A stretch of 64,000 nt of DNA, from the NCBI GenBank assembly GCA_013398055.1, contig VZRS01007519.1, positions 134,536 through 198,535 on the forward strand, read 5' to 3'. Made by a program: the position numbers and the translations under genes. Below the pieces are notes generated by a model. It was not told the origin of the DNA and made no database searches. It saw nothing but the letters and a program-made list of their open reading frames with translations. Numbering within the stretch: position 1 is the stretch's first letter; each line of letters starts with the position of its first letter. Origin of the DNA: Ifrita kowaldi (taxonomy: Eukaryota > Chordata > Aves > Passeriformes > Cinclosomatidae). Shown here piece by piece: positions 12,890 through 27,929 of this stretch.

Positions 12890-13400
12890 GAGGGGAAAGT
12901 CCTGCTTGAAAAACTTTATTTCCTTTATGACAAGGTTACTCAATTAGCTGATCAAGGGAAGCCATTTGATCTAATTTATTTTGGGTTTCAGGAAAGCTTT
13001 TGATAATGTGTCTCACAGTCTTTCTTCTGGACAAAATGTACAGCACACAGCTGAATAAACACATCATGTGATGGGTGAGCAACTGGCTCACAGGTCAGGC
13101 ACAAAGGAGTATAGTAAATTAAGTTACATCAGGCTGGTGACCAGTCACTACCAGGGTCCTGAAGGGCTCCATTTTAGGGCTATTTCTCTTCCATGTCTTC
13201 ATAAATGACTTGGATGCAGTACTTGAAGGCATACTAATTAAGTTTGCTGGTGACACTAAATTGGGAGGAGCTGTAGACTCCTTTGAAGGAAGAGAGGCCC
13301 TGCAGAGAGATCTTGACAAATCAGAGGGCTGGGGAATCATGAGCAATATGAAGCTTAACAAGAACAAATGTTGGGTTCCAGTTCTGTGATCATGGTTACA
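12890..13400 (+). mobile_element. CR1 LINE fragment covering part of the reverse transcriptase
   Basis: Plus-strand reading gives recognisable CR1 ORF2 pieces: GKSCL then FYDK near 12895-12935, a 'GFQ/KAFDNVSHS'-like block near 12985-13020, a block like 'SLLGLFLFHVFINDLDAVLE' near 13165-13230, then IKFAGDTKLGG from about 13237. The RT catalytic motif is normally FADD in CR1. Here it reads FAGD, so the first catalytic aspartate is lost. Frameshifts and stops break the frame. It is a dead fragment truncated at both ends, without the 3' tail. Confidence 0.85.
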
Positions 13401-16400
13401 AGCACTCTGTCCTCATCCATGCCAGTGTGTCTGTATACATATAGGAGGGACCTTGTTATTCCAGAGAAAAATATCTTTTAAGTTATGTATGTGTTAGTAT
13501 ACTGGGTCTCAGTTGATCCGCAAGTCCTATAAATACTTTAGTAGAGTACTTTTAAATGTTTAGTGCAGCTGCTGCCAGACAAAGTTCTAGTTTCCTTATT
13601 GTTAAACATCTCAGGGAGTTGTCCTTCATCCTGGAAAATGAAATCAGAAAATAATGTGCTATCCAATAGCTGTCAGCTGTTTATCTCCATAGTTTTCTAG
13701 TACATTTTGAGTCATAAACTAAGAAAGTACCTATCCAGAATTTCTATGTGGGAAAACAGGGACTCTATATGATATTTTTATATTAGACTTATACCAGAAA
13801 GAATCTTTTTGCAACCAAGAGCAACAGAATGTATAAATATTATAATTAGAGATCTAAGTTTAGGATAGCTATCTTGACACTACAGATGTGTGACTGAGTC
13901 ATTTTAAACTCTAAGTGTTCATTGCTGTTAAATCTATACACTCATTCCTACTTTCATAACTAATCAAGTTGACATTTCATGTTTGAGACATGCAGATTTG
14001 AAGTGTATCTGCTGACTCCTTTAAAAGTGTAATAGTTGTGTGATTAAACATTTCAGTGGGATAAAAGATGTTCATGCTCTATGCCATGTTATCAGAACTT
14101 AAATGAATGATCACTTAACAAACAGTAGGAACATGGAGTTAAAATGCAGGGGTTTTTAATGTCTGCATACAGTATTGAAACAAATAATAAAATTAAAAGC
14201 TTGAAATAGAGCTTTTTAGATAAGAAAGTTACTCAGATATAATAAAACACCATAATAGTTTTGTTTCATTCCCACTTAGCTAGCATACAATATCATAATG
14301 AAATAGAATAATACCTAGTTAAAGAGTTTGATAGACCTTGTGTGTCAGATACAGTTTTGAATCTTGAAGTGTCTATATAATCTATTCATCCAGGGCATCA
14401 CTATTTTTTGCTCTTTTATGTTTTAACTGAGAAAACAGAGGGGATCCTGAGTACTACTGGAATTGTTCCATCTAAAAATTGCAGTACTAGGTATTTTTCA
14501 AGTCAAAATGATTTTGTTAAGAGTTCTATGTTGGATATGAGCAGAATAATATTAGCATGACTGACTTACCTAACAAACCTGATGAGAAAATTTCTTGATT
14601 CTTACATAAGATACAACACATTGATGCTTGTCATTATAGATTTTATTCTGAAACTGAATTAATAGGACTAGTCCCTTAACTTGGTAATGGTTCACAGAGA
14701 TGACTGTCCACCAAAATACAATATCTGAGGGTTGGTTCTGTTGCTATTAAATTCTAACTACAAATGGATGATTCTGAGTTTAAGGCTATAAATGGCATGG
14801 GTTTTTTTGCAGGAGAATTTGCAGGTACAGTAGGCATAAATGAATAAAAATATTGTAAACCAAGATACTCTTTGTATTTTAAGAACTGTAAACATGTTTG
14901 AATTTCAATAAATAATACCAGTGTTAATATATAAAAGATAAATTATTTTATATTAGAAAACTAACAAACAAGACCCCTCAGAAACCCCTGCTTTGAATTT
15001 TGATAAATTACAACTTTTGATTATGTCATATTGCACCTATACTGTACTATATTGAATTTAGGTAAGACCTTCCTTCTGCTTTCCGTCATTCATCTATTGT
15101 TCAAACCAGGAAGATGATGTGACTGTGTATTTTTTTCAAACATCCTGTGTATGCATCAAATAGAAAGTTTCAAATAACCTACTAAGACATTCCTTGCGTT
15201 CAACCTGATTTATATCTAGGTGCTCCAGGTACAAAATTGTGTTTGGCAATAGATGAAACAGAAGATGGTGACATGGTAAAATATGTCTGAACAGCTGTAT
15301 GAACAGCCTGTAGCAATGTAATACTGTGATGCCAGCTTCATTCAGACCTATGGAGATGTCAGCTTCACCTTTAGTCTCATATAGGGCTGCTGCACCTCCC
15401 TATACAAATATCTGAAGGTGACCATAAAGCTTTCTGATACAGTTAATACTATCATGCACTTGAAACCTTATGGAAAATAACACAAACCTCATTTTTGTAT
15501 TTATTTGTAAAAGCTTGTTAAAAAACATAAAAAATATCCCCAAGCGAACTCTTCAGGAAGGAAGAGGAAATCATCAATACCACATTACTCTGGGAAAAGA
15601 AACCCTGTCATTAAAATCACCCTTCTGGTTTAGAACTGGCAATACTGGCGGCTGGGTGTGACTCTTCCCAAAACTAAAACACTCAATCCTAGACTCGGAG
15701 GAGAAATACAAATATGAGCATAACAGCAAAGGATTGCTGTTATAATTGCTCACTATCAGCATTTTCCACAATAGTATTATTTTATTTATTTTCCTTTTTT
15801 TATTCTGTAAAAATAAAATCTGAATTCACAATAATTTCTTGATTTGACTGATATGATTTTCATCACTTGTAAACTGCTAGCTTGTCTTTTTGTTTATTTA
15901 TTTTTATCCATTAGAAATTTCCAGTGTTGAAAATAGACATCATATATTACATGGTCTAGGACATGTTCTACCTGCCTGGTTCATCATACCCTGTGTTGTA
16001 TAGGTAAATTAAGTGAAACAAGCTACATAGTCACTGATCTCATACAGGAATGTACACATGATACATATAGTCCTATATTCAATGCATTCTGCACCTAAAA
16101 TGTGGCAAAAATCCCATTCCACAATATCCCTGACCTTTGACAGGAAGCAGTTCTGCAAACGCAGTCTTTCCAGCTGATTCATATTATGTACTGTCAGTTT
16201 TCAATTATACTCCTCTTACACACAAAGAACAGTTCCTCATTCCTCCCCACCACATTCTCTTTTATGCATCACTCAGTCCTTAAACTTGTATAGTCAAAAG
16301 CTGAACACCAAATTATCAAAATAGTTAAGGAAATGAATTCCTACAATGGATTTAGTCAACTTGTGTTATCTGTAGTAATCATCTTTGTCTCACCTTTCCC

Positions 16401-19400
16401 TTTCTCTAATGCCACCTAAGAACACTGTCATGCCGTCCATTTCCACAAACAGCTGTTGTAGCCTCTGAAATACCCTGCCAGAAAATATGACAGATGGCAA
16501 TCACAGAGGTAGCAGAACTGCCAAACAATGTACAAAAAAGAAATAATTTTGAACTCCTCTTCTCCAGAGGCCTCTGTTAAATATGGGAATTAAATATCAA
16601 AAGGATAACATAAAATGCTAATATCATTCTGGGTAAAAGTTGACTCTAGGACAAATTCTGAACAGTAGATGTGTTAAACTGCACGCCTCCACATGTACAC
16701 ACATACACCCACATCCCCACGCACTGACACTTATGAAAGTTACTGACATGTATTCCTATATCATCTAAGATGTACTGTTTTTTTTTCATATATGCTAATA
16801 TGGGTAATATATAAAGGTGCACTTTTAAAAATTTTGAAGAGTCTTTTAAATCATCATGTTTTAAATCATCTGTGATTATTTTTTTCCTTCCTAAGTCTCT
16901 GTGTCATGGCTATGCCACCTTTTAGGATGTCACTCTCCCAATTTTTATTAATGACTTCTCATTTGAATTCTAATGAATTTTGAAAAAGGAACATGCTAGT
17001 TTAATCTCAGATGTGGCTGGTATGTTCCTTATGACTTCTAGAGCACAGTGTCTGGACTTTGACAGAGACACTCTGTACTGGTTTTATCAAGCTATATAGT
17101 GATGAAAATGAAGAAGACCTCATAGGCCTATTCTTGGTGATGTTGATGCTAACTCATAAAATCAATTCCTTTCAAACTACAAAATTGCTAGACCATAGCC
17201 ATAACTTTTCTCTACCAAGGGCTTTAATTCATTTAGCTTTACGGTGTGATTTTCATTACTGTTAAGTACATTCAGCCCTTGTGGATAAATGAAGATGGAA
17301 AATGCAGAATACAAAACAGATTTGTCATAGTTCGAAGATGTGAAAGCAATAATCCTATTTAATTTAGAAAGATAGTGGTCTGGACTGAAGCTTTGACTCT
17401 ACATTTGGTGGTCATTGAGCTTGTGGACATTTCTCTGGTTTTGCTCAACACCTTTATGCATAATAATATGTTTTAAATAGTTGTATGGTTACTCCTCTTT
17501 CAGGAGTAAACTAAATGATAGAACAAAGAGAATATCATAGGGCCTGCCTCACCTGTAGATACCCCTAGCACCTGCCAGGTAGGTAGATTGGAATGGATGA
17601 AGTAAATTTTTGTAACCTATGAAGAGATGGCAGATTGACTTCTCAAAACCACCCCATTACGGTGACTTTGTTGCTGGACATGGGTTAGGGTTTGCTGCTC
17701 TTGAATGATTTATAGCAAGGAACAATTTTTAGCACAGGAAGTCTTACACATGACTTTTGTTTTCAGCAAGAGAATTTAGATGAAGTTAAAGCTGACATAG
17801 GTGAATCTGACACTGAACTGAGAGAAAAAAGAAAGAAAAATGTAAAGACAAAAAGTTAAGAAACAAGTACAAAATATTCACTCTGTATTATTTTGGAAAG
17901 GCCCTTCAAAATAAATGTAGGAAATTCTTGAGCAAGTTGTCTTCCTCTGGACAATTTGAAGAGGTATCATGAAGTACACAAGATATGGAGATGGAAAATA
18001 AAAAACCACATGAAGTTTAGAGGTCACTACAGTGTTTTGTTAGTTGTTCAAGATACTCTAATAGCCTCTCTAAAACCCGAATAAATCAGAATTAAATACT
18101 AGAGTATTATCCTGCTTTAATGTAAATTAACTGCGTGCTCCTAACCATAATAAATCTTTACAGAGACTATTGTTATTTATTATATAAATAATATAAACAT
18201 ATAATAATTTTGTGCAAACACAGTTCAACCAGCATTCTTTCATCCCTACTAAATTTGCTTGTATTCTGGAGGGTTTTAAAAAATATCAGTGACTGCTATT
18301 TTTGAGTTTATATCTGGTCCTTCCAACCATCTCCATGTGTTTTCTCTAATTATTCTTTCATTAGATTCAACTGCAAGAAGAACTCTATACTTCTTAATTT
18401 GATGAAGACCCTAAGTATACTGTATCTTACTGTCTAGAAATAAAAATCTTTTTGGTTATCTCCAAGATGGAGTAAGAAGCTTTCAATTACAAAATAGCCA
18501 TCAATGATGAATAAATAATCTGAACATTTACTTTGTTTATCACTGATGTTCTCCAGTGATACTTAAATGCCACTGAAGTATGTGGCTAAGAAAACATTTT
18601 CTATGAACATAATCATCCACAAATAGCTAAATAGATGACTCTGCATTGCTGTATAAATAAAACTCCCTTTTCTTGTCCAACTAATCATGTTTGAGTACTG
18701 AAAGACCATTAACACAAAATGCTATCCAAATTATTACAAATTTACCAATCTCTCATTTACAGTTTCACTCAACTTCTGGACTTTGCAAACTGGAGCTCAG
18801 AAGATTTGTGGCACATCTATACTGACACAGAAAACAGAGCAAGGAACTGATCCTCATACTATTGGTAGTTAAGTATTATTATGTTCCCTTCCTCTGTTTT
18901 GGACAAACACAAATAGGTTTGTCCAAGTCGGGATGTAGGAACTGTTATGGGGGTTGGTGACTCTACAGACTGCTTCCAAACAGTAAAATGGCCAAGACTG
19001 CTCCAGTTTCAGCTGCTTGTATCTTACCTATTACTTCAACAGAATCCAGAATCCTCCAGCTAGACAAGTTGGACTCTCACACCTTAATCATGCCATATAC
19101 CCACATATCTCTCTCCTTCCATCTTGTAAAATGGAGTCTGAAGTTCATCATTTATAGATGCCAAAGTGTTTGGACTGCAAGAGAAAACAAAACAAAAACC
19201 ACACCAAGAAGATAGTCTTCTCTTAGCCTCACAAAAGACTTGTGTCTCTCCCTCTCTTTTGTTTACCAGCATATATAGTCTCCATGTCTTCTGTCTTCTT
19301 ATTTTGGATGTATTCCCATCTGAAATGAAAATTCTGCTGAACATCAGCCAAACTTTTCAATTTAAAAGTAAAGGGGAAAAAAAAAGAACACCCTCCCACC

Positions 19401-22400
19401 GCAAAACCCCCAAACCAGCACCAAACCCAAACAATCTTTAGAAACTACTAAATCAATAGCCTTTAAATAAAATGGGGTTTTTTTCCATTTCTCAAAGATA
19501 TGTATTTAATGTCTTAGAATTAAAGGGAGAGATAATTCAGTCCAATTTACTGCTCGTGTCAGGACCAACAAAGTAAGATCAATCTTCATTCAGCCAAAGT
19601 AGAAATAACTCCAAGGGTGGAGATTGCACAGCTTGGGTTTTGATGTGCTCTTCCAAGAAAACTTTGACTTTTTTCTTATAATCACACATCAGGGAGCTGA
19701 AGACCACAATTAAAACCCCCTTGGTTTTCTATTCCCTAGTCTCACGGGATTTGTTCATTGTAGGAACTACCTCCAATTGAAGTAAAACAGACAGAGGCCT
19801 CTAAATAAATGTACAAGAATATTTGGTTGAAATTTGTGAGGAAAACTGAAAAGCATTCACACAAACCCCAAGACCTTTTTTTGCTCTACTGATCGTTCTC
19901 TATGCAATTTAAATGTAATTTGAATAGTTTTCATTGTCAGTATGATGGAAATAAATCCCAGTGTAAGAGATAATATTTCATATTTTCATCTTAATTTACC
20001 TCAGGTGATTGAAGAAGCTAGTAGGCATTCTAAAATGAGATCAATATTCATCACATTGTCAGAAGGCTATGCAGAATTGTGAAGAACTACATCTTCTTAG
20101 TGAAAATTTTTATTCTTTATGATGGCTACCACTGTTCTATCAAAAAAGTAGTAACTCCAGTTAGTCCAATTTGGAGTGAATAAAACCACAGAAATATTGC
20201 TTGGTGGATTCATGCATATTTTTGTGGTGTTTCCATATTTCCAATATGTAATTTATTATTGTCTTTAAAAGGATTTTTTTCTGCTAGGGAAATCGTACAG
20301 GTACAGATACTTAGAATGCTTGTAGTACTAGCAATGCCAATGCTAGAAGGAAGAGGTTTGGGGTTTTTTAATAATTAAGCATTTGATTATAAAATGCCAC
20401 TGTGGAAGACTATACTATTAAACACTGGATTTCTTAAAATTCAAAAGTATATGTTGGCTTGTTTTTTGCACATGAGAGACAAGGAAATTTTCATTCTGAG
20501 TTTAAGACATTTTGCTACATATCACTCCAATTTATAATGCTTAAATGAGCATGACAGGGAAAAAAGACCAAGAATGTACATGCACAATTGCATTTTAAGA
20601 ATTTCCCTTTCTGTCAGTAGCTTTGATTACTTGCTAGAGTCTTCACAGTGACCACCACATATTTCCCTTGAATATAACTGATGATGACTGATTGACACTG
20701 ACTGCTACCAAATTAGCATTTCCATGGCAGCCAAGATCAATTACCATCAGTGATGGGATGCTCATCTAGGAGAATCTGAGCAACATTACAATATAAACAA
20801 AAACATTAAGGTTACAGCAAATGCAAAAGAAACATTAACAAATAGAGGGGCGGGAAAAAAAGGAACAATAAACCAATGGCACTGTCACTACAAGCTGTGT
20901 ATTTTCTGCCATAAACAAGAACAAGTATTATTAGGAAGTAACAAAACATAAGATTTTTGTTCTTTCTATTTTCACCAATATCTATTGTAAGTGTAGTTCT
21001 TTATGGTGTAAAAAAACATCTTCGAGGAATGTTTATGCGAAGAGTTGGTTTTTTTCAAAGACAATGTGTTCAGGTTCTTTTCCTGTTATCAGTCTCTTAA
21101 ATTTTGAATTTCTGATAGGTCTAAGAGATTTAGGAAACTTGAGTAGACTCAATATCTTCATTTGCTTTGAAAAGTATGTATCTGATGAGAATACTTTTAA
21201 GATGTTAGGGGGTTTTTATGTGCTTCTCTAACTTATCACTATTTTAACCTGCTACTATTTCATAAGCTTTCAGTTAAAATTTGCTTACAACATCTGAAAT
21301 TAGGAAAAGACCTGAGCTACAATCTTCCTTTGAAAACAAAGGACTCCGGGGTCCCCAGGTTGAAGAAGTGCTGCAGGAAACTCTACCAGATTTCTATTCA
21401 GATATGAGTCTAGGATGCCAAAATGTGGACACAGTTAATTTTTGAGACAGCCAAAATGGGGAAGTTCATAACCAGTGTTAGGTAAAATGGTTTCTTGTTT
21501 GTATGAAAAGGTTGGGGAAGGAGAAAGGAGGCAAAAAGATTTATTTTCTTTTCAGTTAAATTTTCAAAATTTTTTCCTTCAGTTTTTGTAAACTTACTTT
21601 TGAGACATAGCTGAATGTACAGTACCGGTTTAAAAGAAACCTGCCTACAGTATTCAAAGTCAATAAGGAAGGATTACTAGTCACAGTTAGGTATAACTAA
21701 ATTAGAGTGGAAGTTTGGATTGGACTACTGAGAATTTTAACAGAAAGGCAGAATTTTCCTGGGCTCAAGAAAGCTCATGTGTCTGCAACCTCAGTGACCC
21801 CAAAACATTCATATTTTTGTTTGAACTCCAGCGAACACAATGGTCTTGTGATCTAGCTGTGACTTAATGTGTTGCAGTAATATTAGATAATATGGTTATT
21901 AGGACTGCATGGTTTTCAGTTGGCCAGAAATAAATCCAGTTTATCACTTTATTTCCCTAGATGTTGAGTTACCTGAATTATTTTTGATTTGTCGGGCAGA
22001 CATAGAAGTAAGACCTTGTACAGTTAACACTGAAATATGAGTCTTTATTTGTTGTATTTTCCAGCCTTACAGGAAACCCATAAACTATGGGCTCTCTCCC
22101 CTATTCAGTAGCTATAACTTGAAAGACTAGTATCAAGATATATATCTGAAGTAGCTATAAAACTGTGCATAAGTTTCCCTCAGCTATGATTGCAATTTGA
22201 AATATGCCAAAATATAACTGATGTCGATAGTTTATATCCTATAGGTTAATGTCAAATAGTTTAGTGAAGCTACATCATTATTCTGTGTTGAATCTCAGAG
22301 TACATGGGATCTGAAGGGAATACATTCCTCTCAACAGTCTATAAACCCAAGCAGGTTCATAAGCATGCACATGTTCATATTCATTTAGTTGCTGGGGAGA

Positions 22401-23538
22401 ATCAGAAGGGGAAATATCCTCCTTGACAGTATCTATAATACTAAATAAAAAAGTGCCAGGGGCCTGTGCTTATCTCCAAGGCAGTCCATCAGTTTATACT
22501 CAGAGAGTTTAGACTTAGTCTCATTATACTGGAAATTGTTATTGCTGAATATTGTTGTCTTGAAAAAATCCACTTGGAAAAGTATACAGATAAGAACTAG
22601 GGAATGAACTAAAAATTAAGTTCTGTGTAATTCATATAAGCACCTTTTTCAGGTTTATTTCTTATGTGGATCCCATGACAATTTCTATAAAGAAGAGTTT
22701 GCATCTTCCTTGAACAACAGAACAGATATCCTGATAAATAGATACCGATTGAATTTCCAATTTGCCCAAACATGACAATGGTTCTTAATGTAATTGTAGT
22801 TCAAAATCTAATAGATTCACAAACAATCAAAGCTCTTTATTGTGTTCCCATTTTGTATTGTCCCCCATGTTGTATCTTTATTGAAATAATACTATGATAA
22901 GGAAACAGAAGGGTATTAAGTGTGGGAAAGTTCATGTGTCCCTACACACTTCTTATTCAAAGTAATTGTGAGCTTCTTACTGCTGAAAGATTGGCTTCCT
23001 GTAAATTAATATTGCTTCAGAATTGATTGCAGCATTACATAGATTACATTTGACACCTCTGGAAAGCTTGTTTGTGCCCCAAGCATCTCTATATGTGCCT
23101 GCAATCCTGAAAGTATGACTTATGTGGGTAAATATTTACATACATTCTGCAAAATGTGCCGAGGGGCAAATCAAAAGGCAGAGTTTTCTCTGCTGGAAGT
23201 GAAGGGGAATTTGCTACAGAGAAGCAGTTGCACTGATCAGGCACATCTTAATGTTGAAGGAATTTCTCTCTCTGTCCATCCTGTGTACATTTTCTTGCAG
23301 GGACTCTGACCCTTTCTTAACATCTTACTGTCTCTCCATTTTAGCTATGTGTAAAATATTATGCATATGTTCACAGCAATTCTTTCCTTCCTTATTTTTT
23401 AATACTGTATGTCAAGACCAAATTCCTGTAAAGTCCCCTGGTTTTACCCCTGAAGCTTCAATTTCTTTCTATATACTTGTCCTTTCATGAGTACCTATTA
23501 CAGTATATTCCTTCTTACTTGCAATATGTGGCATTAAA
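13401..23538. other. Long AT-rich unique stretch, no gene recognised
   Basis: About 10 kb without a recognisable transposon, exon or RNA gene. Short frames (for example 15470-15661, 17059-17265, 18988-19441) have no domain signature. A short A/C-rich tract lies at about 19377-19437. It could be old unique intron or intergenic DNA; conserved non-coding elements cannot be seen without alignment. Confidence 0.55.
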
Positions 23539-23670
23539 GGTTTTTTGGGGTTTTTTTGTGGTGGTGGTTGTTGTTGTTGTTTTGAAGTTTTTGTTTCTTT
23601 TTTTGTTGTTTGTTTGGGGGATTTTTTGTTTTGTTTTTAGAGGGTTTTTTGATTGTTTGGGTGTTTTTTT
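23539..23670. repeat. G/T-rich low-complexity tract
   Basis: It starts with GGTTTTTTGGGGTTTTTTT (23539-23557), then runs of GTG and GTT triplets and mixed T/G homopolymers to about 23670. C is nearly absent on the plus strand. The valine/phenylalanine-rich frame across it is an artefact of composition. Confidence 0.8.
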
Positions 23671-26306
23671 CAGATTTTGTAATGCATCTTTCTTTCAGGA
23701 CTCAATAAAGTCTTAAAATGTGATTTTCAGTTTTCCCTTCCCATCTCCCACTCATATCCTATAAAAAAAATAATGCAGTTGAAACTGATATGTCTCCATG
23801 AATGTATTTGGTCTATGAGATGTTTCTTCTAACTTCATGGTTTTTTTGCATTGCAAAATATTTTTTCTTTATATATTAACATAATTAGTCATAGTTCAGT
23901 TAAATAATACAATACGAGAATCCTTAGTTTGGAGCTACAAACACTTATGCTGTAGAAAAATGAAAAATGCTAATTTACTCAACTGTGTTTATACTATTAT
24001 TAAAGATTAATTTAAAGTCTTCAGTATTTTTTGCTGTTTAGAATTTTATTTTCAATAGGATTACATCTGGTTGATGGAAGCAACAGTGAAGGCAAGTCAG
24101 CTGGATATCTACAGATCAGAGGATTCACAATTATATAGCATTAAAAATGTAAATTAGGTGGAATTCAAAGTATGTGTGTTAGATGAGACAGAAAACTAGC
24201 TTGCTGTCAAATACCCACTAACCTTGTTATGATGAGAAGATGTCCTGCTCTCATGGAATCTCTGAGAAATCATTTGCCGGGCTTAGTTATGCCTGGTTTC
24301 ATTTTGGAAAATCTTTGCTTAGAAAATTTAGAAGTGATTCGAAGTTTATGGAATTATTAAAATTAAGCAAAGTAAAAAACAGATTAATAGTTCAGAACAA
24401 ATCAAATTATTTGGATTAGTTTCTGATTTAGACCAGAAAAATATAAGTGACTTACTAGAGAATCAGGAATTTTGCTACCCCTGAAAGATTACACACAGAC
24501 ACACACTGCTTTGGCTTGATTTATACCTAAGGGGATGAAAGTCACATCTGTTCTTGAAGCTTTGTCACTGCTTTAGAGAAGAAGGAAATTCATAATCCTA
24601 ATCAGCATGCTCTCAGAGGTCTGTGCTAACACAGTCTTGTGGTGGCTTCTAAACCAAAACTTTGCTCTTATGCCCAGGCAAAAGACATCTGGTCTGTCTA
24701 TTCAAGTACAAGTAAAGATACCCAATATAATTGTGCTTAGTACCAAATATCTGCATGAAATATAAAGTGTATTATATTCATAAAGTCAAATTGAATAAGG
24801 TGATGTTCTCTGCTGACCTTGATCTCCATGACTATATCACTGATAAAAAAAAGAATATAAGGAATGAACAAATAACCTGTTTCAAGCCTTAAGGCCAGTT
24901 AAGACAGACTACCTTACATCTCTATTACTAAAGCAAGTCCTGTGTAAAGTGAATTTTCTCTGGACATAACCACTTGGATGTTCCAAAATGGAGCCGAGAG
25001 ACAAACCAACTGTTTAAGACAGTGGGTGTAGTAATATGTATTTAAACCCTGATGGTGTGCACTAGCCAAGCTCTCACTCAGGACCAGACTCAACACCTGA
25101 ACTCAATTATTATTCAAATAGAGTTCAGGCCACCTCAACCTAAAGTGCTCATTAACCTCCTACAAACAGCTGTAGCTGCAGGGTGGGCACAAGCCCTATA
25201 AATCTAGCCCTGGGAGGCCCCAAGGTTGGGGTGGTTGTTCCTGGTTGCTGTGTGTTGCTGGAGCTCTGCTCTGAGAAATCATAATCCAAGACTCAGAAGA
25301 CTGTGAGCTCTGGCACAAGTGGGCAGCTGGAGTCCACTGTTTAGGTGTGCTTTTTGGATATAAGTCAAAATCTTGGAATTGATAACATATTGCTGGATTG
25401 GATAGTAAAAGTCAGTTGGATGTTAATACAAATTAGGTTAGCTACGCAAAGTAAAATTATTTTTCTTAAATAACAATCTATTGCCTATGAACGTTAATTC
25501 TAGAGAGAGAATTTAGTTGTTTAAAGGCTGATTGGAAAAGCTGCTCAGGAATGTAGTAGGATAATATAACCTATTAACATAGCTGTCCAGATGGCTGAAC
25601 TTTTGTTTCAGTACTATGAACTGTGAAACTCAAGTTCAGTAGCAGACATAGATGCCAGTACATTAGAACTCACAAGAGAGCATAAGTCTTGAGGCAAGAG
25701 CTGTTAGTTTTCGTCTGCTATGTATATTTCCAGCTCAACATATGACATGTGATTTGGGGCTAACATTTTTGGCGTGTCAGTCCGGTGAAGGGCTAAGACA
25801 GAACTGGGCAATAATTGTACAAAGTGATCTTGAGTCAAATTCCTATTAACAGCAATCAGTGAAATGGGGGGGTTGTGACAGAAAGAAATTATAATATTTT
25901 TCCATATGAGCATTTTCCAACTCACAGTAAGCAATCATTGAAGCCTACTGTGTTCACTATTATGAAAACCATTTATGCATAGTTAGAACTCCTATGTAAA
26001 ATTGACCAAATAATGAAATGAAAGCTGTTCTGAGTAACTCTTTGCTTTTCTCTAAAAAAAGCAGTTAATTGCGTCCGGATATATTAGAGTTTATTGGTAT
26101 TGTACAGATGTGTATAATCACTGCTTTTCCCTGTTTGAATAGCAGCCATCTGTTTGTCTTTGAATGATTGCGGCATTTAATAAATACATTTCTGTTTGTA
26201 TCTGAGAAGTATTCACTCTTTCCCTGCCAGTGGAAGCAGGATGGCAAGACACAAAATGAGATTCATCTATTAATATCAACTGATGTTTATAAGTATTGTA
26301 ACTGGC
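23671..26306. other. AT-rich unique sequence, no gene recognised
   Basis: A GC-richer patch at about 25130-25345 contains CCCTATAAATC (TATAAAT at 25197-25203) flanked by GC-rich sequence. It resembles a core promoter or an LTR U3/R fragment, but no TG/CA boundaries were found. The rest has no recognised feature. Confidence 0.45.
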
Positions 26307-26893
26307 TGCCCTGATTTTGATGAGATAGAGTTAGTTTTCTTCATGGTAGCTTATAGAGGATGATGTTTTGCATTTGTGCTGAAAACAATGTTGATGATAC
26401 CCCAATGTTTTAGCTGCTGCTGAGCAGTGCTTACACAGCATCAAGGCCTTTTCTGCTTCTTGTCATGCTGTCTCATTAGCAAGTAGGATAAGGCTGTATA
26501 AGAAGTTAGGCAGAGGACAGAACTGGGACTGCTGACCCCAACTGACCAGAGGGGTATTCCACACAAATGACATTGTACTCAATAACAAAAGCTGGGAGAA
26601 AAAGGAGGAAAGGGTTAACATTAGCAGTTATGGCCTTTGTCTTCCCAAGTAGCTGATATACATGATGAAACCCTGCTTTCCTGGAGATAACTGCACACCT
26701 GCCTGCTGAGAGCAGCACTGAATTAATTCCTGTTTTTGCTTTGCTGGTATGTACAACTTTGTCTATTAAACCATCTCTATGTCAACCCACGTTTTTGCAC
26801 TTTTACCCTTATAAATCTTTCCCCCATCCTTCTGTAAGGCAGTGAGTGAATAGTTGTGTGCTATTCACCTGCCTATGAGGTCAAACTATGACA
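26307..26893 (+). mobile_element. Solo LTR, related to the 'TGTCCTGRTTT' family, copy 2
   Basis: It begins TGCCCTGATTTTGATGAGAT and shares GATAGAGTTAG-TTTTCTTC and the middle block ACCAGAGGGGTATTCCA with copy 1 at 11600 (ACTGGCCAAAGGGATATTCCA). It ends near GGTCAAACTATGACA and keeps the expected late block CTATTAAACCATCTCTATGTCAACCCA. It is more diverged than copies 1 and 3. No internal retroviral sequence adjoins, so it is a solo LTR. No matching target duplication was seen. Confidence 0.7.
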
Positions 26894-27929
26894 GCACTGA
26901 CTTAGACCAATACAGTATTTTTTGAAAGAGCTCCTGTGATTCAGTAAACTCAACTGTGCTAAGTAGATATCAATCAATTATAGCATTTATAAAAATCGCA
27001 GTTAGGATTCTTTCTCTATTCATCAATATGAAATAATTTCCTAAGAACTGCTCAGAGAATTGTTGCATTATCCCTGTGTTCTTATTATTTAGCTAAAGAA
27101 AAAAAAAAAGAGAGGAAAAAAAAGGAAACTTCTTAGTAATTTCACTCTTAAATGACCTCAGAAGCCAGAATGCTACAATAACTATGTTATTGTTGTTACT
27201 GAGAGTTTTTATTTTAATGTTGAATACCATTTCAGAAATATAAGTGAGCTATAACCACGGAGAATATGCATGATTTTAAATGAATTAAATAGCAGTTATT
27301 TAATCTTTAGATATTTTTTTACCCTGAAAGCTGAGTGTATAAGAAAGAACTCTTTATGCTGCCTCTGAATTTCCAAGTACAAGCATTGACAAGTATAAAT
27401 CATATAAGTTACCAAACAGCTACTTTTAAAATTTTGACAGTCAATAAGGGAACAATGGAAAATTTCATTTAGATTAATTTTGAAATGTGGACTATGCTGC
27501 AGTAAATATCTCTATTTTTTTTTTTTTTCCACTTCAGTGACAGTTACAGCCAAATACAGAAACTTCATTTACTATTTTGGAAGCAATTTGCATAGGCTAA
27601 AGAGTATCAGGATGTACCTTATAATGTATGATGGACAGTGAACCATTTCATGGTTGATGCTTTCATAGAGTCGTATTTAATTTTAGACTTATACAGTGTT
27701 ATAAAGAACTACTGAATCAGACTCTTCTGAGCATCCTGTTGTGCTTTATTATGTGAAAATCATGGAAATGGCAATTACTCTTGCTCTGAAGTCTGTCTTT
27801 GAGGCCAGTCCTTTTTAAAATGAATTTACCTGTCAAGGAGACCATATGAAAAAGAAAGTAACAACTAATGCCAAGTGAGACAGAGCTGCACAGATGGTTA
27901 TATCTGCAAAGCTTATCAGTGGAAGCCTT
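26894..27929. other. AT-rich unique sequence, nothing recognised
   Basis: It contains A-rich (about 27099-27126) and T (about 27516-27529) runs only. Confidence 0.5.
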
